Shown here: positions 35,297 through 48,782 of the stretch, in pieces
Layout: each line of letters starts with the position of its first letter
Position numbering within the stretch: position 1 is the stretch's first letter
DNA from: Lichenostomus cassidix
Lineage: Eukaryota > Chordata > Aves > Passeriformes > Meliphagidae
Assembly: GCA_008360975.2 (NCBI GenBank)
Contig: CM039182.1
Span: 149,300,656-149,364,655 of the forward strand
Length of the DNA: 64,000 bases
Direction of reading: 5' to 3'
Position numbers and translations under genes: made by a program
Notes under the pieces: model-generated
Told to the model about the DNA's origin: nothing
Databases searched by the model: none
Seen by the model: the letters and a program-made list of their open reading frames with translations, nothing else

Positions 35297-36410
35297 CCAT
35301 CCAAAGACACTTCTCCCTGGACATGGTTTACCCCAAGAGCCACTCAACAGCTCCATCAGGTGAGGCCATCAGTGGTCCCAGCACAGCTGATGGTTACAAA
35401 ACTGTCCACAGGCAGCAGAAACCAAGCTGGAAGTTCCCTGAGAGAAAAGCGTAAGTCCAGAAGGACATTCTCTGGCATCAGAAACATTTTGACTTGCAAG
35501 AGGTGTCCTGGAGTCATGATAATTTTCCCACCAAGACATCAGTTACACCACCTAAAATATACAAACTGAAAACTCTTTTTCTATTTTTCTTCCTTAAGTT
35601 GATTAAGGAAGATTAGATTTTATCTCTGGGGTAACAAGGATACTGATGCAATAGGAACATCCAAAACCAGAATATCAAATTCCTTATTCCCTGAAGAGTG
35701 GATAAATGCTGCTTTGACTTTTAAACTGAAAAATGAGTGTTTTCATTGTTTGCTGGGGCTCTGCATGTGTGTGTGTCCTGGTGGGGGTGGGAAAACCATA
35801 AAAACATCCCACATGGAAACAGTATTAGCACATTCTTTTCATATTCATTTTTCTCCTTCTAACAAGGAAATATTTCCCAGAATAACCCCTCTTGTTCACC
35901 ATACAACACGAAAATTATAAATACATGAGTCTGACTACCAGAGAGGAAGGTGAATAATACCAGATAGTTTAAATCTTGTTTTTCTTGCTTTGTTCCACTG
36001 GTTGCAACCTTTGATGGAGTCAAGCACCTTATTTAGGATATCTGCTTTGGAATAAAAGGAATCATTTTCTAGACCAGAGAGGGACTAACAGCCAGATGCA
36101 CTTTAATCCCTTCTGCTGTGGGGAACAGCTGGCTATGTTCCAGCAAATTGTTTTACTTATTTCCCATAATTTTATATTTATCTACTTGTAGAGATTTAAA
36201 AAAAAAAAAAAAGGGAAATGGCCAAAAGCATTGTGGAATAGCAGGTGAAAGGTTCAAGAGCTGCGTTTCCAAAGCCAATCCATTATCAGTTTGATTTCCT
36301 CAGCAGAAATCATCTCATTTCCAAGTGGGAAACAAAATCTTCCCCCACAAGCAGAGGAACAAATGCAGACTCAGGTTCACATTTTCAATACAAGTGAAAT
36401 TTAATTCCAG
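35297..36410. other. Unique stretch, no recognised element
   Basis: Only a short poly-A run (near 36188) stands out. Confidence 0.4.
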
Positions 36411-36831
36411 AGGAAGCCATGGAGATGCTCTTGAGACAGGCTGGGAGAGCTGGAGGTGTCAGCCTGGAGAAGAGAAGCTCCAGGGAGACTTCAGAGCTCC
36501 TTCCAGTGCCCAGAGGGGCTCCAGGAGAGCTGGAGAAGGACTTTGGACAAAAGCCTGGAGTGACAGAACAAGGGGTTATGACTTCTAAGTGAAGTAGGGG
36601 AGATTTAGATTGGATATTAGAAATAAATTCTCCCCTGGGAGGGTGAGGAAGCCCTGGCACAGGGTGCCCAGAGAAGCTATGATGGTTCCATCCCTGGAAT
36701 CATCCAAGGCCAGGTTGGATGGAGCTTTGAACAACCTGGGATAGTGGAAGATGTCCCTGACCACGGCAGGGGGATGGAACAGGATGGTGTTTAAGATCCC
36801 ATCCAACCCAAACCATTCTGTGATTCCATGA
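36411..36831 (+). repeat. CR1 LINE fragment
   Basis: CTGGAGAAGAGAAGCTCCAG, GGCTCCAGGAGAGCTGGAGA, TTTAGATTGGATATTAGAAA and AACCATTCTGTGATTCCATG. Well preserved. Confidence 0.93.
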
Positions 36832-39370
36832 TTATTTGCTGAATGAGAACATTCTGGGGGAGCTGAAGACAGCATCTGTTTGCAGTAATCCCTCACTACC
36901 TGCCCTTGAGCTTTATTTGCATTTATTTACATTTATCTGTCACACAAAGGTGGCTGTGCTGCCAACACCCCACGTGTTTAACAGCAGGAACAAGCCTTTT
37001 GTATTAGGAATTAAAAAACAAATATATTGTAATGAAAATATATTATATTCATCCACCAAACCCACTTCCCTCCTGACAGACATCCCTGGACTGAGTATTC
37101 ATGATCTAAAAAAAAACCCCAACTCAAAGGGGACTCTCTCAACCTCCCCCTTTTTCCCAGCACAAAATGGCTGCTATTTAAATCCAGTGACAATCTACAG
37201 CCCACAAAGGACAGAGGAATTGAAGTTTGGGCGAAATGACGTAATATGGTGAAAAATAATAATCAAAGGCTGAATTCTGCCATTTCCTACAGTCAGCTCA
37301 GCATCCATAGCTGTGTTCCTTAGCTGCTCCTACAAGAACATCCTGTCAAAAAGCAGCATTAAGTTTCTACATCCCATATATAGCAGTGACATTTTTATTC
37401 TGCTAATTGATTAAAAAAAGAGGCAAAAATAAAATCAACTTTAGAACTACCTAAGAGCAGTAGCTTTTTGGCATGGAATGATGTTATTTAAGATGAGTGC
37501 AGAGCCTTTAAAACAGCACATTTGCCACGGCCAAAGCTCTCTGCAGGCACCTTCTCTTACCTGCAAGGATGATAATTATTTTCAGAGGAATAAATCCTAA
37601 CTTGTAGTTTGCAACATCTCTTGCAGCCCTTTGAAACAGCATGATCTGAATTCTTTTCAGTGCAGCACCGCTGACCTTCACACATATAATATTACATTCA
37701 TTAAATATCCTTTCTAGACTTGTTGCTGAGTTCTACCACTCTGGACAACTTTTTCCTGTCCAAGACTTTAACTCCACAGCATGGAAGGAGAGGACTGTGT
37801 GTATAACCTACCTCAACAGAGTCTGATGCTTCTACTTCTTATTTTCATGCATTAATTTTCAAAACAGGTTAGGAATCACTAGAAACTTCTTAATTTACAC
37901 TGCTGGTAGGCCCCACTCCAAAAGCAGCTACAACTGTAACAGGGAAAAGAAAACTTCTCTAGATCTAATTTCTATTCATTCTCTAGATCTAAGCAAACTT
38001 CTCTAGATTTAATTATTTGCCATTTAAGTCATTAACAGAGTTGTAGCTGTTTACAACTTTGTACATCTGTGAAGTTTTTTAATGTTGGAGGAAAAGGAGA
38101 CAAGACCAATTTTAATGCACACATCCAAACAAAGCACATTTTGATGCCTAACAGGGACATTTTGATGCATCAGTAGATGTCACACCTATGGAATCTGCAG
38201 TAAGTACACGCTGTGGGAATCAACACATCATCACTGCTTCTAGGAGAAGCAGAAATGGACCAAAAATGGATTAGACATTGATATCTTTTGGCTGGAAAAT
38301 TAAGCAGATTGCTTCTCAGGAAGGCACTCAAAGCCCAACTTCCCAACCTCGCTGCAAGCAGTGGCACAGAGTTATTTACAGGCAACAGGAGCCTCCACCA
38401 AAATTTACTGAGCACTCAATGCTTTCCCCTTCATTGCTAATTCCTGTGCCCTATGGATGACTTTGTCTTTTACTGAAAACACCACAACCCTGAGGTTTTT
38501 TGCCAAACCATCTAAGCCATGACATTTTAAAGGCATCTAGGATTTCAAAGGACTTCCATGTAGCTCCCCTAGGTCACATATCAAGTCCAGCCAGAGAAGA
38601 GAGTTCATATCCAAAGGCATAAATCCTCTCTGGTTGCCAGATTTGGAGTCAGAGGTAGTGTGAGATGGGTGGGCTGATTGCACAATCCACATCCTAAATT
38701 TACCCAAACACTTTCACCTAACAAAATCTCTGTTATCCCATAGACATGGAACCCTTAAAAATATTCTTCCCATTCCTTTCCCAGGGTAACTGGGTGGTTA
38801 GTAGCATTTAGTAGGTGGGAAAAGGGCAGAAAGAGAGTAGAGCCACACAAGCAGATGGCCTTTTTGATGGCTCTTGTAGAAAGCCATTGAATGTCTACAA
38901 AATGCCATAAAAGGAGTTTCAAATGGGATACAATTACCCAAATCTACTCTATTGTGCCTAAACAGCTACAAATTGCATAGAAGTTCTTCTGCCTTTTCAA
39001 GAACCACTCAAAATTACTCAAAACACCATGTATTTTGCCTAACCAGGTGCCAAACACACCAAAATGCTGTTTTCCGTTTTCTCTTCCAAGAGACTAGTGC
39101 AGAGAGAACCACAGATGTCATCTTTCAATAAACCAAAGCCTCCCTACACACCCATTAGGATTAAAAAACATTAAGGGATCAAAGTAGCTGCACAGATCCA
39201 AGAGAAATCCAAAAACACCAATCCTTCTGGCATGGTATCTGCCACAAGAATGTTATTTTCCAGTATTTCACTTGTGATCTCCAAGGAAAGGCAACCACTG
39301 GTTTATTTCAGAGAGTGTACAGAGACATTGGGGGACACCTGGATTTAGCAGCTGACAACTCAAAGGATGA
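36832..39370. other. Longest repeat-poor stretch in this part of the window
   Basis: No CR1 for 2.5 kb. Minus-strand exon-like pieces are present at 37561-37675 (see entry) and 38186-38239 (acceptor TTTCTGCTTCTCCTAG, reads SSDDVLIPTACTYCRFH). The block 38540-39150 resembles diffuse old repeat sequence, but I cannot name it. Confidence 0.35.
37561..37675 (-). other. Exon-like segment, 115 bases
   Basis: The frame gives VSGAALKRIQIMLFQRAA, then RDVANYKLGFIPLK, then a hydrophobic run IIIILA before a strong GTAAGAG donor (phase 1). The acceptor is weaker (TATGTGTGAAG or the CAG five bases later). The hydrophobic end could be part of a membrane helix. No family recognised. Confidence 0.2.
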
Positions 39371-39463
39371 CATGGTCAAGTGGGAGGTGTCCCTGGCAGG
39401 GAGGTTGGAATGAGAAGATCTTGAAGGTCTCTTCCAATCCAAACAATTCCATGATTCTATGAC
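39371..39463 (+). repeat. Short CR1 LINE 3' end
   Basis: GTGGGAGGTGTCCCTGGCAG, then GATCTTGAAGGTCTCTTCC and ATTCCATGATTCTATGAC. Confidence 0.85.
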
Positions 39464-39885
39464 AAGGGCACTTCAAGATGTGAATGTGAGGGAAGCAGAC
39501 ATCTTCTGGGTAAACCATCCAAAATTATTTTTGGAACACTTAGTTAAAGGCAATGAATTCAATAAGAGCATGAGTTATAACAGGGACTGATGCAAGCCCT
39601 CCTGCAGCACTGGTTCTTTGCCTCCCACTCTTGGATCAGCCCCTCCTGGGAAACTCTGAGAACTTAAAAAAATAATTGCAAAATGTTAAACTAATAACAA
39701 TTGCACTGTAAAATAAAAATAATTGTAAAATGCTGAAAAGAAATTGTAAAATGCTAAACTAAAACCCAAGAAAAGGTCAAGCTGAATTACGGCATTGGAG
39801 ATAAATTTTCACATTCATCTTCCCACTGTGCAGTGCTGAGCGTTCCTGGAGACACAGATGAAGGGATTTTGGAGAGAACAAAAAT

Positions 39886-40069
39886 GAGAGTGGTGAGGTA
39901 CTGGAAGGGTTGCCAAGAGAATTTTTGGCTGCTCAGTCCCTGGATTTGTTCAAGGCCAGGTTGGATAGAGCTTGGAGCAACCTGGTCTAGTGGAATGAGT
40001 CCCCACCCATGGCAGGAGGTTGGAATGAGAAGATATTTAAGGTCTTTTCCAACCCAAACAATTCTATGG
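39886..40069 (+). repeat. CR1 LINE 3' end
   Basis: GAGAGTGGTGAGGTACTGG, CAAGGCCAGGTTGGATAGAG and AACAATTCTATGGG, followed by a short A run. It is of the same type as the copy at 39371, 420 bases away. Confidence 0.9.
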
Positions 40070-41375
40070 GGGAAAAAAAAAGCTCAACATGGATTTCTGG
40101 GACCAGCTATGCCAGCAGATCTCTCTCAAACACCCCAGAAGTGGTTTTGTAACTTCTTTGGGGAAAGGAGGGGGAGGTTCAGAACTGCAAAGTGAAGAGG
40201 AAAAGTCAGCAACTTCTCCACAGCCAGAACCACTTGCGAGCAACAAAAAAACTGGGTACAGAGAAACCTAAAGACTCAGCCTCTATTTTCTAAACGAGAA
40301 TAACACTGACCTACTTTCCAGCAGAGTTGCAAAGCTGCTGGAAACTCCACAATGAAAGGCACTACAGAAACCTAAACACTGCCTCAGATACACAGCAATA
40401 AGGTTATCGCTGAAATGCAGCAAGGCACTTTCTACAGTGAAGGTAACAGATAACGGATCAAATAATACAGAGAGCTGGGGAAGTTGGGTTTTTTTGGAAA
40501 ATGTGTTTTTAAAAAGCATCCAGGACATACTCTTGCAAATGGTGCCCCAGATCTTTGAATAATCACAGAAAGCAAAAGGAACTTCTTTACGTGGCAAGGA
40601 TTGTCTCTGGAAGAACCCCACAAGATAACCTCCATGGAGCTCAAATTATTAGCTTAAAATATGAGGATGAGCTGATCCAGCCAGGGTTCACATCTATGTG
40701 GGAATAAGGAATTAATCAGGCCTTGTGTCATTCAAAGGAAGCCTTCTGTGGTGGAGTGGAGGAAGGTATAAAGAACAGAAATTTCTCTGGTGGAAAGAAA
40801 AAGAGGTCTTGGACACGTTACAATATATTTAGCTTTGCTAGGGAAAAAAGCAAAGCTGGGCTGTTGAGTTCTTTAGAAATAACTTGGTTTCTTGCTTGCA
40901 TTCGTACAGCCACGCAAATGAAGCTCAAGCTTCCACCAAGATGTACATTAAAATTATTATTTCTTTTCAAAATGCTGAATTTGCCCTTACCATTTATAGA
41001 GACAAGTTTTCAAATCTTCTGCTGCAGCAGTTCCTCCCCACATTCCCACTGCCTATGAAAAGACATTCTTTCCTCCAAATGGGAAAAGAAAGTCAATCTT
41101 TGCAGGATGGGGGGGTTTGGTGAGCAGAATGGGAATGTGTCTGCACAGATTACTAAAAAAAATAAAATAGAAATAAAGATAAAGATAGCAGGTCCATCAG
41201 GAAAGCTTTAAAAATGTGAAAAATAACCATCAGCTCTTGATTTTCAGAGCTCTGTTGCACCAATCAGCACTTGTTACTTTCATTTCAGCCATAAGACCTC
41301 CACCTGCTCAACCTTTTATATTCCCGCAGAAATCCTATTCAGACACAAAAATGGGTACCCAGAAATGACAGAAAT
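40070..41375. other. Unique stretch with one exon-like piece
   Basis: A minus-strand segment ending at a GTAGGT donor (40315) has two possible acceptors, at 40409 (CTGCATTTCAG) and 40361 (GTTTCTGTAG), giving different open frames. Not recognised. Confidence 0.3.
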
Positions 41376-41706
41376 GTAGAATAGTTTGGGTTGGAAAAAC
41401 CCTTTAAAGGTCTTGTTCCAAACCCCTGTAATGAGCAGGGATATCCTCAACCAGATCAGTTTGCTCAAGAGTCCTGTCCAATGTTACCTTGAGAGCTTCC
41501 AGGGATGGGGAGGCCACAGATTCTCTGGGAAACTTGTGCCAGAGCCTCACCACCCTTTGCATAAATTGTTTTCCTAATCTCTAGTCTAAAACTACCTACC
41601 TTTAATTTAAAACCATTACCCTTTGTCCTATAAATATACACCCCACTAGAAACCTGTCCTCACTTTTTCATAAGCTCCCTTTAGTACTGAAAGGCTCCAA
41701 TAAAAG
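41376..41706 (-). repeat. CR1 LINE fragment
   Basis: GTAGAATAGTTTGGGTTGGA, CCCCTGTAATGAGCAGGG, CAGGGATGGGGAGGCCAC and TTTAGTACTGAAAGGCTCC. It resembles the CR1-Y class. Confidence 0.9.
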
Positions 41707-44700
41707 GTGTGGGGGGGGGCAATTAAATCCTTTAAACAAGCAAGGGAATATCTGGAATTAGCCATTCAGAGGCCACCAGTAAGAAAGAACACACTCTACA
41801 GTCCAGTAACACACAGAAACCTCAGCTGTTTCATGGGAAATGCATCTCAAAGATGTTTTCAAATCCCACAAACTCACTGGAAACAGCCAATTCTGCTCCC
41901 AGCAGGATCCACCCACCCTGCCAGCACCTGCATGGGGAAAGATGAACCCCAGCCAGGGCTAATCCATCCCAGCCAGGTCACCCAGGCATCAACACCTCCA
42001 GGAGGTATTTTCCCATCCTCTGGGCTGTTTGCCTTGCCATAACTCAAGCCGTGGTGCTCCCAGTGCTCCTCCTCAGAGGCCATTTCACACCTTCATAGAT
42101 CTTCCTCTGAAGGTATTTTTCCTCCCAGTCTAATCTTCGGAAAAATTTGACAGCAATAAAAATGTAATAAACCAAGCAGTCGGATTATATATATACTGCA
42201 GTCTGAGAAAGATGAAAGGCTGTATTGTTAAGAGATATAATTCCAGCGGCTTCCACAGCCTAGCCTGTGCCTACACAGAGGAAGAAAAGGAACTGAAGCA
42301 GCTTATATTTTGTCTTATAAGTTGCCTAAAATAAACCCAGCTTCTGATCCTCGGCTCACATCAGGAGAACGCCACGGAAAAAGCCAATAAAGAGCTGCCA
42401 AATATCTCATGAGGACAAAATACCTGTGTGTTCTAGGCAGCTCTTGCCAATGCATCAAGTGAAGTGATATGGGGAAGGGAAAGGAGGGCTGTGTGCTTGG
42501 AAATCAAATATTCAAGAAGGAAACATACCCAGAGTTATTCTGCTCTGGGTCATTTTGAAGAGAAATCACTGCAATCGGATTGTGATGAGCAGTAACTGTG
42601 TGGCTACAGTACCACTGCAAATAATCTTAATTTCACTTATATTGGTAGACATTAAAATGCTCTTAATTTAATTTCTATTGGTAGATATTAAAGAAACCCA
42701 ACCAAAAAAAAAAAAATCCACTGTGCCTCAAGGAAGACAAAATAAAAATAAAAAATGTAGCCATGAGACCTGGTTGAAGATAAACTGCAGCTCCTATAAT
42801 AACAATAATAATTTATTCCACCGTGGCACTGGACAGCAGATGATTAAAGATGAGCAAAGGTGTCTGGATTTACACCAGGCCATTCCATCCACTGGGTTAC
42901 AGGAGCAGAAATCAATCACTGCTGGAGAAAGGAGCCATCTCAAGAAAATCTTGAGGTTACAGAAGTGAGTTGTAACACCTTTAGGAGAGCAGTTTGTCTC
43001 CTCAAGAGCTGAGGCATCTTGAAAAAATGGTAAGTTATAAGATTCTAGCTTGTCTTTTTAGAGAAACTGCTATCATCCTTTCACGATAAGGAAAAATAAA
43101 ATGAAACAAAAGCAAAAAAACTGTCATGAGAAACTTTTTAGACCCACAAACTCAAATGCAACCAGCATTCACCAAAAAGATCAAAGAGACACAACTGAAG
43201 ACAGCATTAAATATATTTGATTGCAAAAATCTTGGAGCAGGAGGAAGAAGGTACCACACGTCATCTGTTCCCAGAGCACTCTAAAGAAAACATCTCTTGT
43301 TTTGTTCATAATTTTCTGGCTGCTGCCTCATCAACCCAACAGCTCCATTTTCTGCCCAGCTTCCAGTGCTACTTAGAGAAATTAAAATCCCAGTCTGGGA
43401 ACAGCTGTTCAAGAAACAAATCTATTCAATAGCTTAATGGCAGAACTGCAAGATGGGTAATTTCACAGTTACCATCAGAGGTGTTCCAGAGACCTGCAAT
43501 TTCCTACTGAACTCAGTGTAAATCTGTGCAGATTCACTTTGTGGGGTGGGAACTCCACATTATCCCCTAAAATACGACAAACTCAAAGAGAAGTTTAGGT
43601 TGGAAACAAACTCTAAGTCTGCCTTTCTCCTTGAAGAAGCTCCAGTCAAACCCTGGCTACACTCTTATTAACACAGGATGTGGTTGACCTTCTCTGGCAC
43701 AGCGAACCCTCTGCTGACTCACATTCAGATTTATATTCCCATCCTAAATTTGGAGTTAAAAATTCACTGATGTGGACTTTTGGGCAAAGAACGACCTTCC
43801 AGTAAACCAGCTGGAGGTTAAATCACCAGCCTCTGTCTTCTCACTGTTGAGGTTCACTTTGGCTCTGAGTCCTCCTGGTCATCACTCTTTGCCATCAGTT
43901 GATTCCTCAATACTCTCTCAACAAAAATAACTTTCCCCAGTCTTTACAGAGCAGTACCTCAGATCATGGAACTCATATTTCATATTTATTATGTGGACAA
44001 GGGGAAAGAGAAGTCCCTGAAAAGGTTTGACTACAAAAAATATTAAATGTCCATTCAATTTAGATCAGAAGCTCAATTATGTCAATTTGGTTTTATTTTT
44101 TCTTTTTTTCTTCCCTGAATCCAGAATTCTACACATACAAAGGCTCTAAACAAAAGTCTATTGAAACAGAAAAAAATATAGTATAAAAGAACTTGTGCAG
44201 AATTAAAGTATTCAGGAAGAAAAATAATTTCACCAGTGGAACAGTAGTTTTAAGAATCCATGTTTTGGTTCACTTCACTTTAAACCAGACAGCTGCTTTC
44301 ACAGTCACTCACAAAGATGATGGAGAGCCTGAAAAAGTGACAGAAGGGCAGCATGATGGGAGAGAAAAGTTAAGAGAATCAGAGCATAAAGGAAAATATA
44401 TTTGGAAGAAGCCTCCACGAGTGTATGGCTTGAAAAAGATCATGGAAGTCACCTCCCATTCCACAGTATAATATCCCTATTCTTCATTCTTGACTGGCAC
44501 TCAATTCCTTGCCCTGGTATCCCTTCTCAAACAAAGCAGCATGACACATTCACAGAAGGTCAGAAAAAGGCCATGTGGATTCTCATCTGCACTCAGACCT
44601 TCAAAGGGAAGGAGGGTCTCAGGAATTGTTATCTGATGATGTATTTGAAAACACATTAAAGAATAAAATGCGGCCAAACAAAAAATAACGATCACTGAGC

Positions 44701-45666
44701 AAAAGCTGCTGGAAGAGGAACGATGATGCCAACCAGGAGATTGATTTTGTGTCATCTTTTACACAGAGAAGAATATTAGGAAGAGGAAGTTTGACAGACC
44801 AAATAAATTTGTTTTGGTTTGACTTTTCCACCCCCAATCAAATACACATGATCTATGGAGAAAAAGACAGATAAGGGGAGAACAGAAAGAGAATGAGAAA
44901 AGAAAAAAAAAACAGCATTAGCCCCAAAAAATTAAAATCTGTCCTAATAGGGATTTGAATAATAAAGGTTCTTTATAAAATTAAAAATAAGAAATACAGC
45001 TTTTACACTAGATAGATAGCAAGTAATGAAGTAAATTCCATCCTATATCAACTAGGAAATTACTTTTTCCCAAGCCCTTGGAGGGCATCTCAGCTGGGTA
45101 GCAAAGCTCAAAGGTCCCAGCTTAGTCCTTCTTGACAGCACTTCCCAGCAAAAGCCCTTGGGGAGCCACTTTCCTTCTCTATGAATTGGTAACAGCAGTA
45201 CTTGACAGTCCTCCAGGAGCTCCATGAGAAAAAAAAAAAAAAAAAAAAAGCTGATTTTGGTTGCATCATTCAGCAATACACCAGAAGAAATTCTACAAGT
45301 CCATGTGGAGATCCACTCCCACATGAGAATTCTGTTTTTCAGCACACTTAAATACCATCTGCGAGGGAGAGAAGGAACTGGAAGATACTCACAGAGCTTC
45401 AAAACACAATCTTCAGCCATCCTCACTCTCTAAAACTACCAAGTGCTAAAAAGAGCCACACCAAAAGGGTGAAAGCAAAGATGTGGGGCTGATTAATTAA
45501 TCAATCAATAAACACTTCCCAGTTCTGCTTGGGTTGACACAGTAAGCATGAGCCTGTGGGGCAGAGGAAAGTCCTGTACCATGGAAGGAAAAGGGTCAGA
45601 AATACAAGGTTAACACGCATTTTGCCCACAAACTTGAGACCCACATATTTCTTCATGCCCCACCCA
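41707..45666. other. Four-kilobase repeat-poor stretch
   Basis: No CR1. A21 homopolymer at 45229-45249. Exon-like minus-strand pieces at 41878-41927 (GTGAGT donor), 43723-43743 and 45393-45429 (RVRMAEDCVLKL, GTGAGT donor). The block 42150-42640 is free of repeats and might be conserved non-coding DNA. No recognised gene. Confidence 0.35.
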
Positions 45667-45805
45667 ACATGGGAGTGTTCAAGGCCAGACTGCATGGAGC
45701 TTGGAGCAGCCTGGTCCAGTGGAAAGTGTCTCTGCCCATGGCAGGGGTTGGAACTGAATGACCTTCAGAGTCCCTTCCAAAACCCAAACCATTCTGTGAT
45801 TCCCT
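45667..45805 (+). repeat. CR1 LINE 3' end
   Basis: GGAGTGTTCAAGGCCAGACT, GGAGCAGCCTGGTCCAGTGG and AACCATTCTGTGATTCC. Confidence 0.9.
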
Positions 45806-46051
45806 AATTATGTACATATGGACTTCAGACTTCACCCAAAGGCCTTTACAACATTAGATGTTTTTTTTCTCCCCTTGTATCCTCATGGAATTTGCACTGG
45901 ATCTGGTGGTTTTGGACTGAAAGCTTCAGTGTAGAATTTATTTCACAGCCATTACAAGGTACATTACACTAATTAGGACACATATTATGGCCTGCAGTGT
46001 GTCCTGGGATAAATCACACAGGGCTCTGGTCTGAGGTAAACATTGCCATAC

Positions 46052-46184
46052 ATCTCTGGACACTACTGCATGTTTGACCACTTCCATAAATACAACTATT
46101 TCTGTGGTACAAGTATGATTGGCTACAGGGACTAATTTATCACCATTTTCTTTCAGCACATAAACACTGTAGTAAATTCTGTAG
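46052..46184 (-). other. Exon-like segment, 133 bases
   Basis: After a very long pyrimidine tract (about 20 T/C before GGAAG) the minus strand has 44 open codons: YRIYYSVYVLKENGDKLVP, an NHTCTTE block with a potential N-glycosylation site, then FMEVVKHAVVSRD. The donor is GTATGG. It enters in phase 2, matching the segment at 46308-46364 only 123 bases upstream, and leaves in phase 0, matching 45393-45429. The frame stays open past the donor, so the end is uncertain. Family not recognised. Confidence 0.25.
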
Positions 46185-46307
46185 CTTCCAGGGGAAAAAA
46201 AAATAAAAAAGAGGCAGCAGTGGGATTTCCTTCAGTGAAGCAGCATCAGTTGTATTTTTCCTTCAGTAACACACCAATTGTTCTTCATTTTCCAAAAATA
46301 TACTCAC

Positions 46308-46364
46308 AGTGTCATGTCTAGTGTGCAGTCAGAGAGAGGTTTCTGGCTTTCAAGCTTGTCACAC
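46308..46364 (-). other. Exon-like segment, 57 bases
   Basis: Excellent acceptor (CCTTCACCTCAATTTCTCAG) and donor (GTGAGTAT). The only fully open frame reads CDKLESQKPLSDCTLDMT and is phase 2 to phase 2. A further piece ending at a GTAAGA donor at 46507 would join it in frame as NSARLIEW. This is the tightest cluster of mutually compatible splice units in the window. Confidence 0.25.
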
Positions 46365-48672
46365 CTGAGAAATTGAGGTGAAGGGAGGACAGCAGGCTCA
46401 GGCTTATAGTTTTTAAAGATTTTGGTGGCATTATGAGCTTTCCTTCCAACTATTCCCACACAGGTTTGTTCATACCCAAAAGCTCCATTTCAGAGGTGAA
46501 TCTTACCATTCAATCAAACGTGCTGAATTTAACACTCTTCATCAAATATGGGGCAAATCCTGACAAAATATTTCTGCAGAAGAGTAGCAGAGGTTGGATG
46601 CTCAATGTCTCACACACACATCAAATGTGCCACCATGAGCCTGGCATAATTTCCCTGTGTGGGACAGCTTTATTCTAATTCCATCTAGAGCAACTGGAAC
46701 AGTTTGATAGGCTGTGTCCTCTCTGGGACAGAAAAACCAGAGCCAGAGCACCACCTAAGAGTCAGAGCATCACCCAGCTAGAGCAGCACAAATGGGTCCT
46801 GGGACTGGAAGAGTTTAATTTCATATTAAATATCCCAACTTAGTCAGTTGACTGCTGACTTGGAAGCACACAGTATCCTTTGACTCATTGACCTCCAGAT
46901 CATCCATCCAAAAAGCAGTAAAAAAAATACATGGACAAAAAAAACTTCCACCCCAGATGATATTCAAGGTTAAGGTCCTGTTCCCCTCCCTGTGGCAGAT
47001 CTCAGCAGAATGAACCATCACTTAAATAACCAAAAAACATTCCCTCCACCCCCACCAGATAGACCAGGAGAAAAACCATCCTGCAAGACACTGGTTGGGG
47101 TTTTGTCCTTCCTGGAGACTCCACATTCCCCACTGGCACAGGAATCTCTGCTATCCATGTCTGCATTGAGACTTCTCCTCCAGCAAAGTTCTGCCCTATG
47201 GACCACACAGTGATTCCCAAGCTTTTTTGAACAGGTAAATGATGCCAGCAGAGGTCTAGCAAAATTTTCATGGACAATCCCACAGGCAGGACAGCTCTGG
47301 TGCTCTCCACAAAGCATGGAGCCAGCAGAATGCCACCATTTACAAATGTGTCCTGGACACAAAAGACAAAATTCAGAAAGCAACAACAACTTTAGCTTTA
47401 GCTCTGCCTCTCCCAGAGTGAATTTGACTTGAGAAAATAACAAAGCAGAGTTCAAGCTCTCAGGAAAAAAAAAAGAAAAAAAAAGAAACAGGTTTAATAT
47501 CATGTAAATGAGAAAGGGAGAAGGAGATGAGGTGTTTTGAAAGGGGGCCAGAAAATCCTGTATCAGCATGGAACCCCAATTTAGCAGGAGACAACCTGGC
47601 AGGCAGATGTGACAGCACAGACAGGAGATCACACAGAATGAGACAGCTGCTTAAAATTTCACATGATTGTGATTGTGGCTTAAATCCTGGTATGTCCTGG
47701 GAATAAAGGACATCTTCATGTTTCTAAGTGTTGAGAGATATCTCTGAGAGGTCTTTGGCCTTTGGCAAGTTTAAACAATGGGATGTAGATTAGCCCAGAC
47801 TGGAGATGTGGTAGGATATGAACCACCAAAACCCCCTGGATCCCAGTGAAAGTCTTACTCCATGAATTAGGAAAGAGGAGGATCCTCTGAAGTTGCCTTG
47901 TGTAGGCTCTCTACATGGAGGAGACAACACAAACCAGGCTGGTGGGGTGGGACTTCACAGCACAACATGAGCAAACATGACCAGCATCGTGTACAGATCT
48001 ATTCCTTAGACCTAAACACATTTCTAAGAAGGCTTCTGTGTGTGTTTTTACTTGAAGATCTTTCTTTGCATTGTGACTGTAGTCAGATTAACATTTCCAC
48101 TACACTGAATTTGACAGTCAAGAGAGATGAATGTCAGCAGCTCAAGCAAGCAGATCAGTCAACATAAAAAACCCAGAGAGCTCAACATGAACAAAAGCCA
48201 AAGAGTGTTAAGCTCTGCTGCCATTCCATATCCACTCTTTTGGTTCTCCATGGCATTTCAGAGCTCAGCCATGCCTTGCATTCCTATTAAATGGGAATAT
48301 TTCAAAGAGTGCTGCATCAACAAATGAGAGTATAGCTGTGTGGCACAACTCTAGCAGCGACTCCTTGGCTTGACCAAAGGACCAAAGTCCTTCAGAAAGG
48401 TCTCAAATAAGGTTCCAGCAGGAGAAAACACCAAAGCTCATCCTATGAACAGCCAGAGAAATGCTCAGCCATGAACAATCACCTGATATCCTGACACATT
48501 CCTGCTAAGGGCACTCCCACAGGTAATGGGTCAGCAAACCCCATATTCCAGCTCAAAGGGAAGAGCAAATTCCAGATTAAACCAATGGGAGATGATGGAA
48601 ATTAAGGATGTGCACCCCCACCATCATGCCCAGGTGAGGAGGTTGAACCACACAGGCAAGAGCCACAGCAGT
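46365..48672. other. Unique stretch, no recognised repeat
   Basis: Overlapping minus-strand frames of 204 and 102 codons lie near 47002-47632 in a stop-poor region. A GTCTTTTGTGTCCAG acceptor near 47356 opens the 102-codon frame. A 52-base piece at 47859-47910 has good splice signals. None is recognised. Confidence 0.3.
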
Positions 48673-48782
48673 AGAACCACAGAATACCCTGAGTTGGAAT
48701 CATCAAAATCCATCTCCTGGTCCTGCACAGGACACCCCAAGAATCCCACTGTGTGCCTATAGAAGTACCAAAGCATTCTTGC
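48673..48782 (-). repeat. CR1-E-like LINE 3' end
   Basis: AGAATACCCTGAGTTGGAAT, CCTGGTCCTGCACAGGACAC and CCCAAGAATCCCACTGTGTG. This signature differs from all other copies here and fits the CR1-E type common in songbirds. Confidence 0.85.

Noticed and set aside
47002..47632. Overlapping 204- and 102-codon minus-strand frames treated as a gene
   Set aside because: Two long frames overlap on the same strand in a stop-poor region. No motif, no clear donor and no recognised homology.
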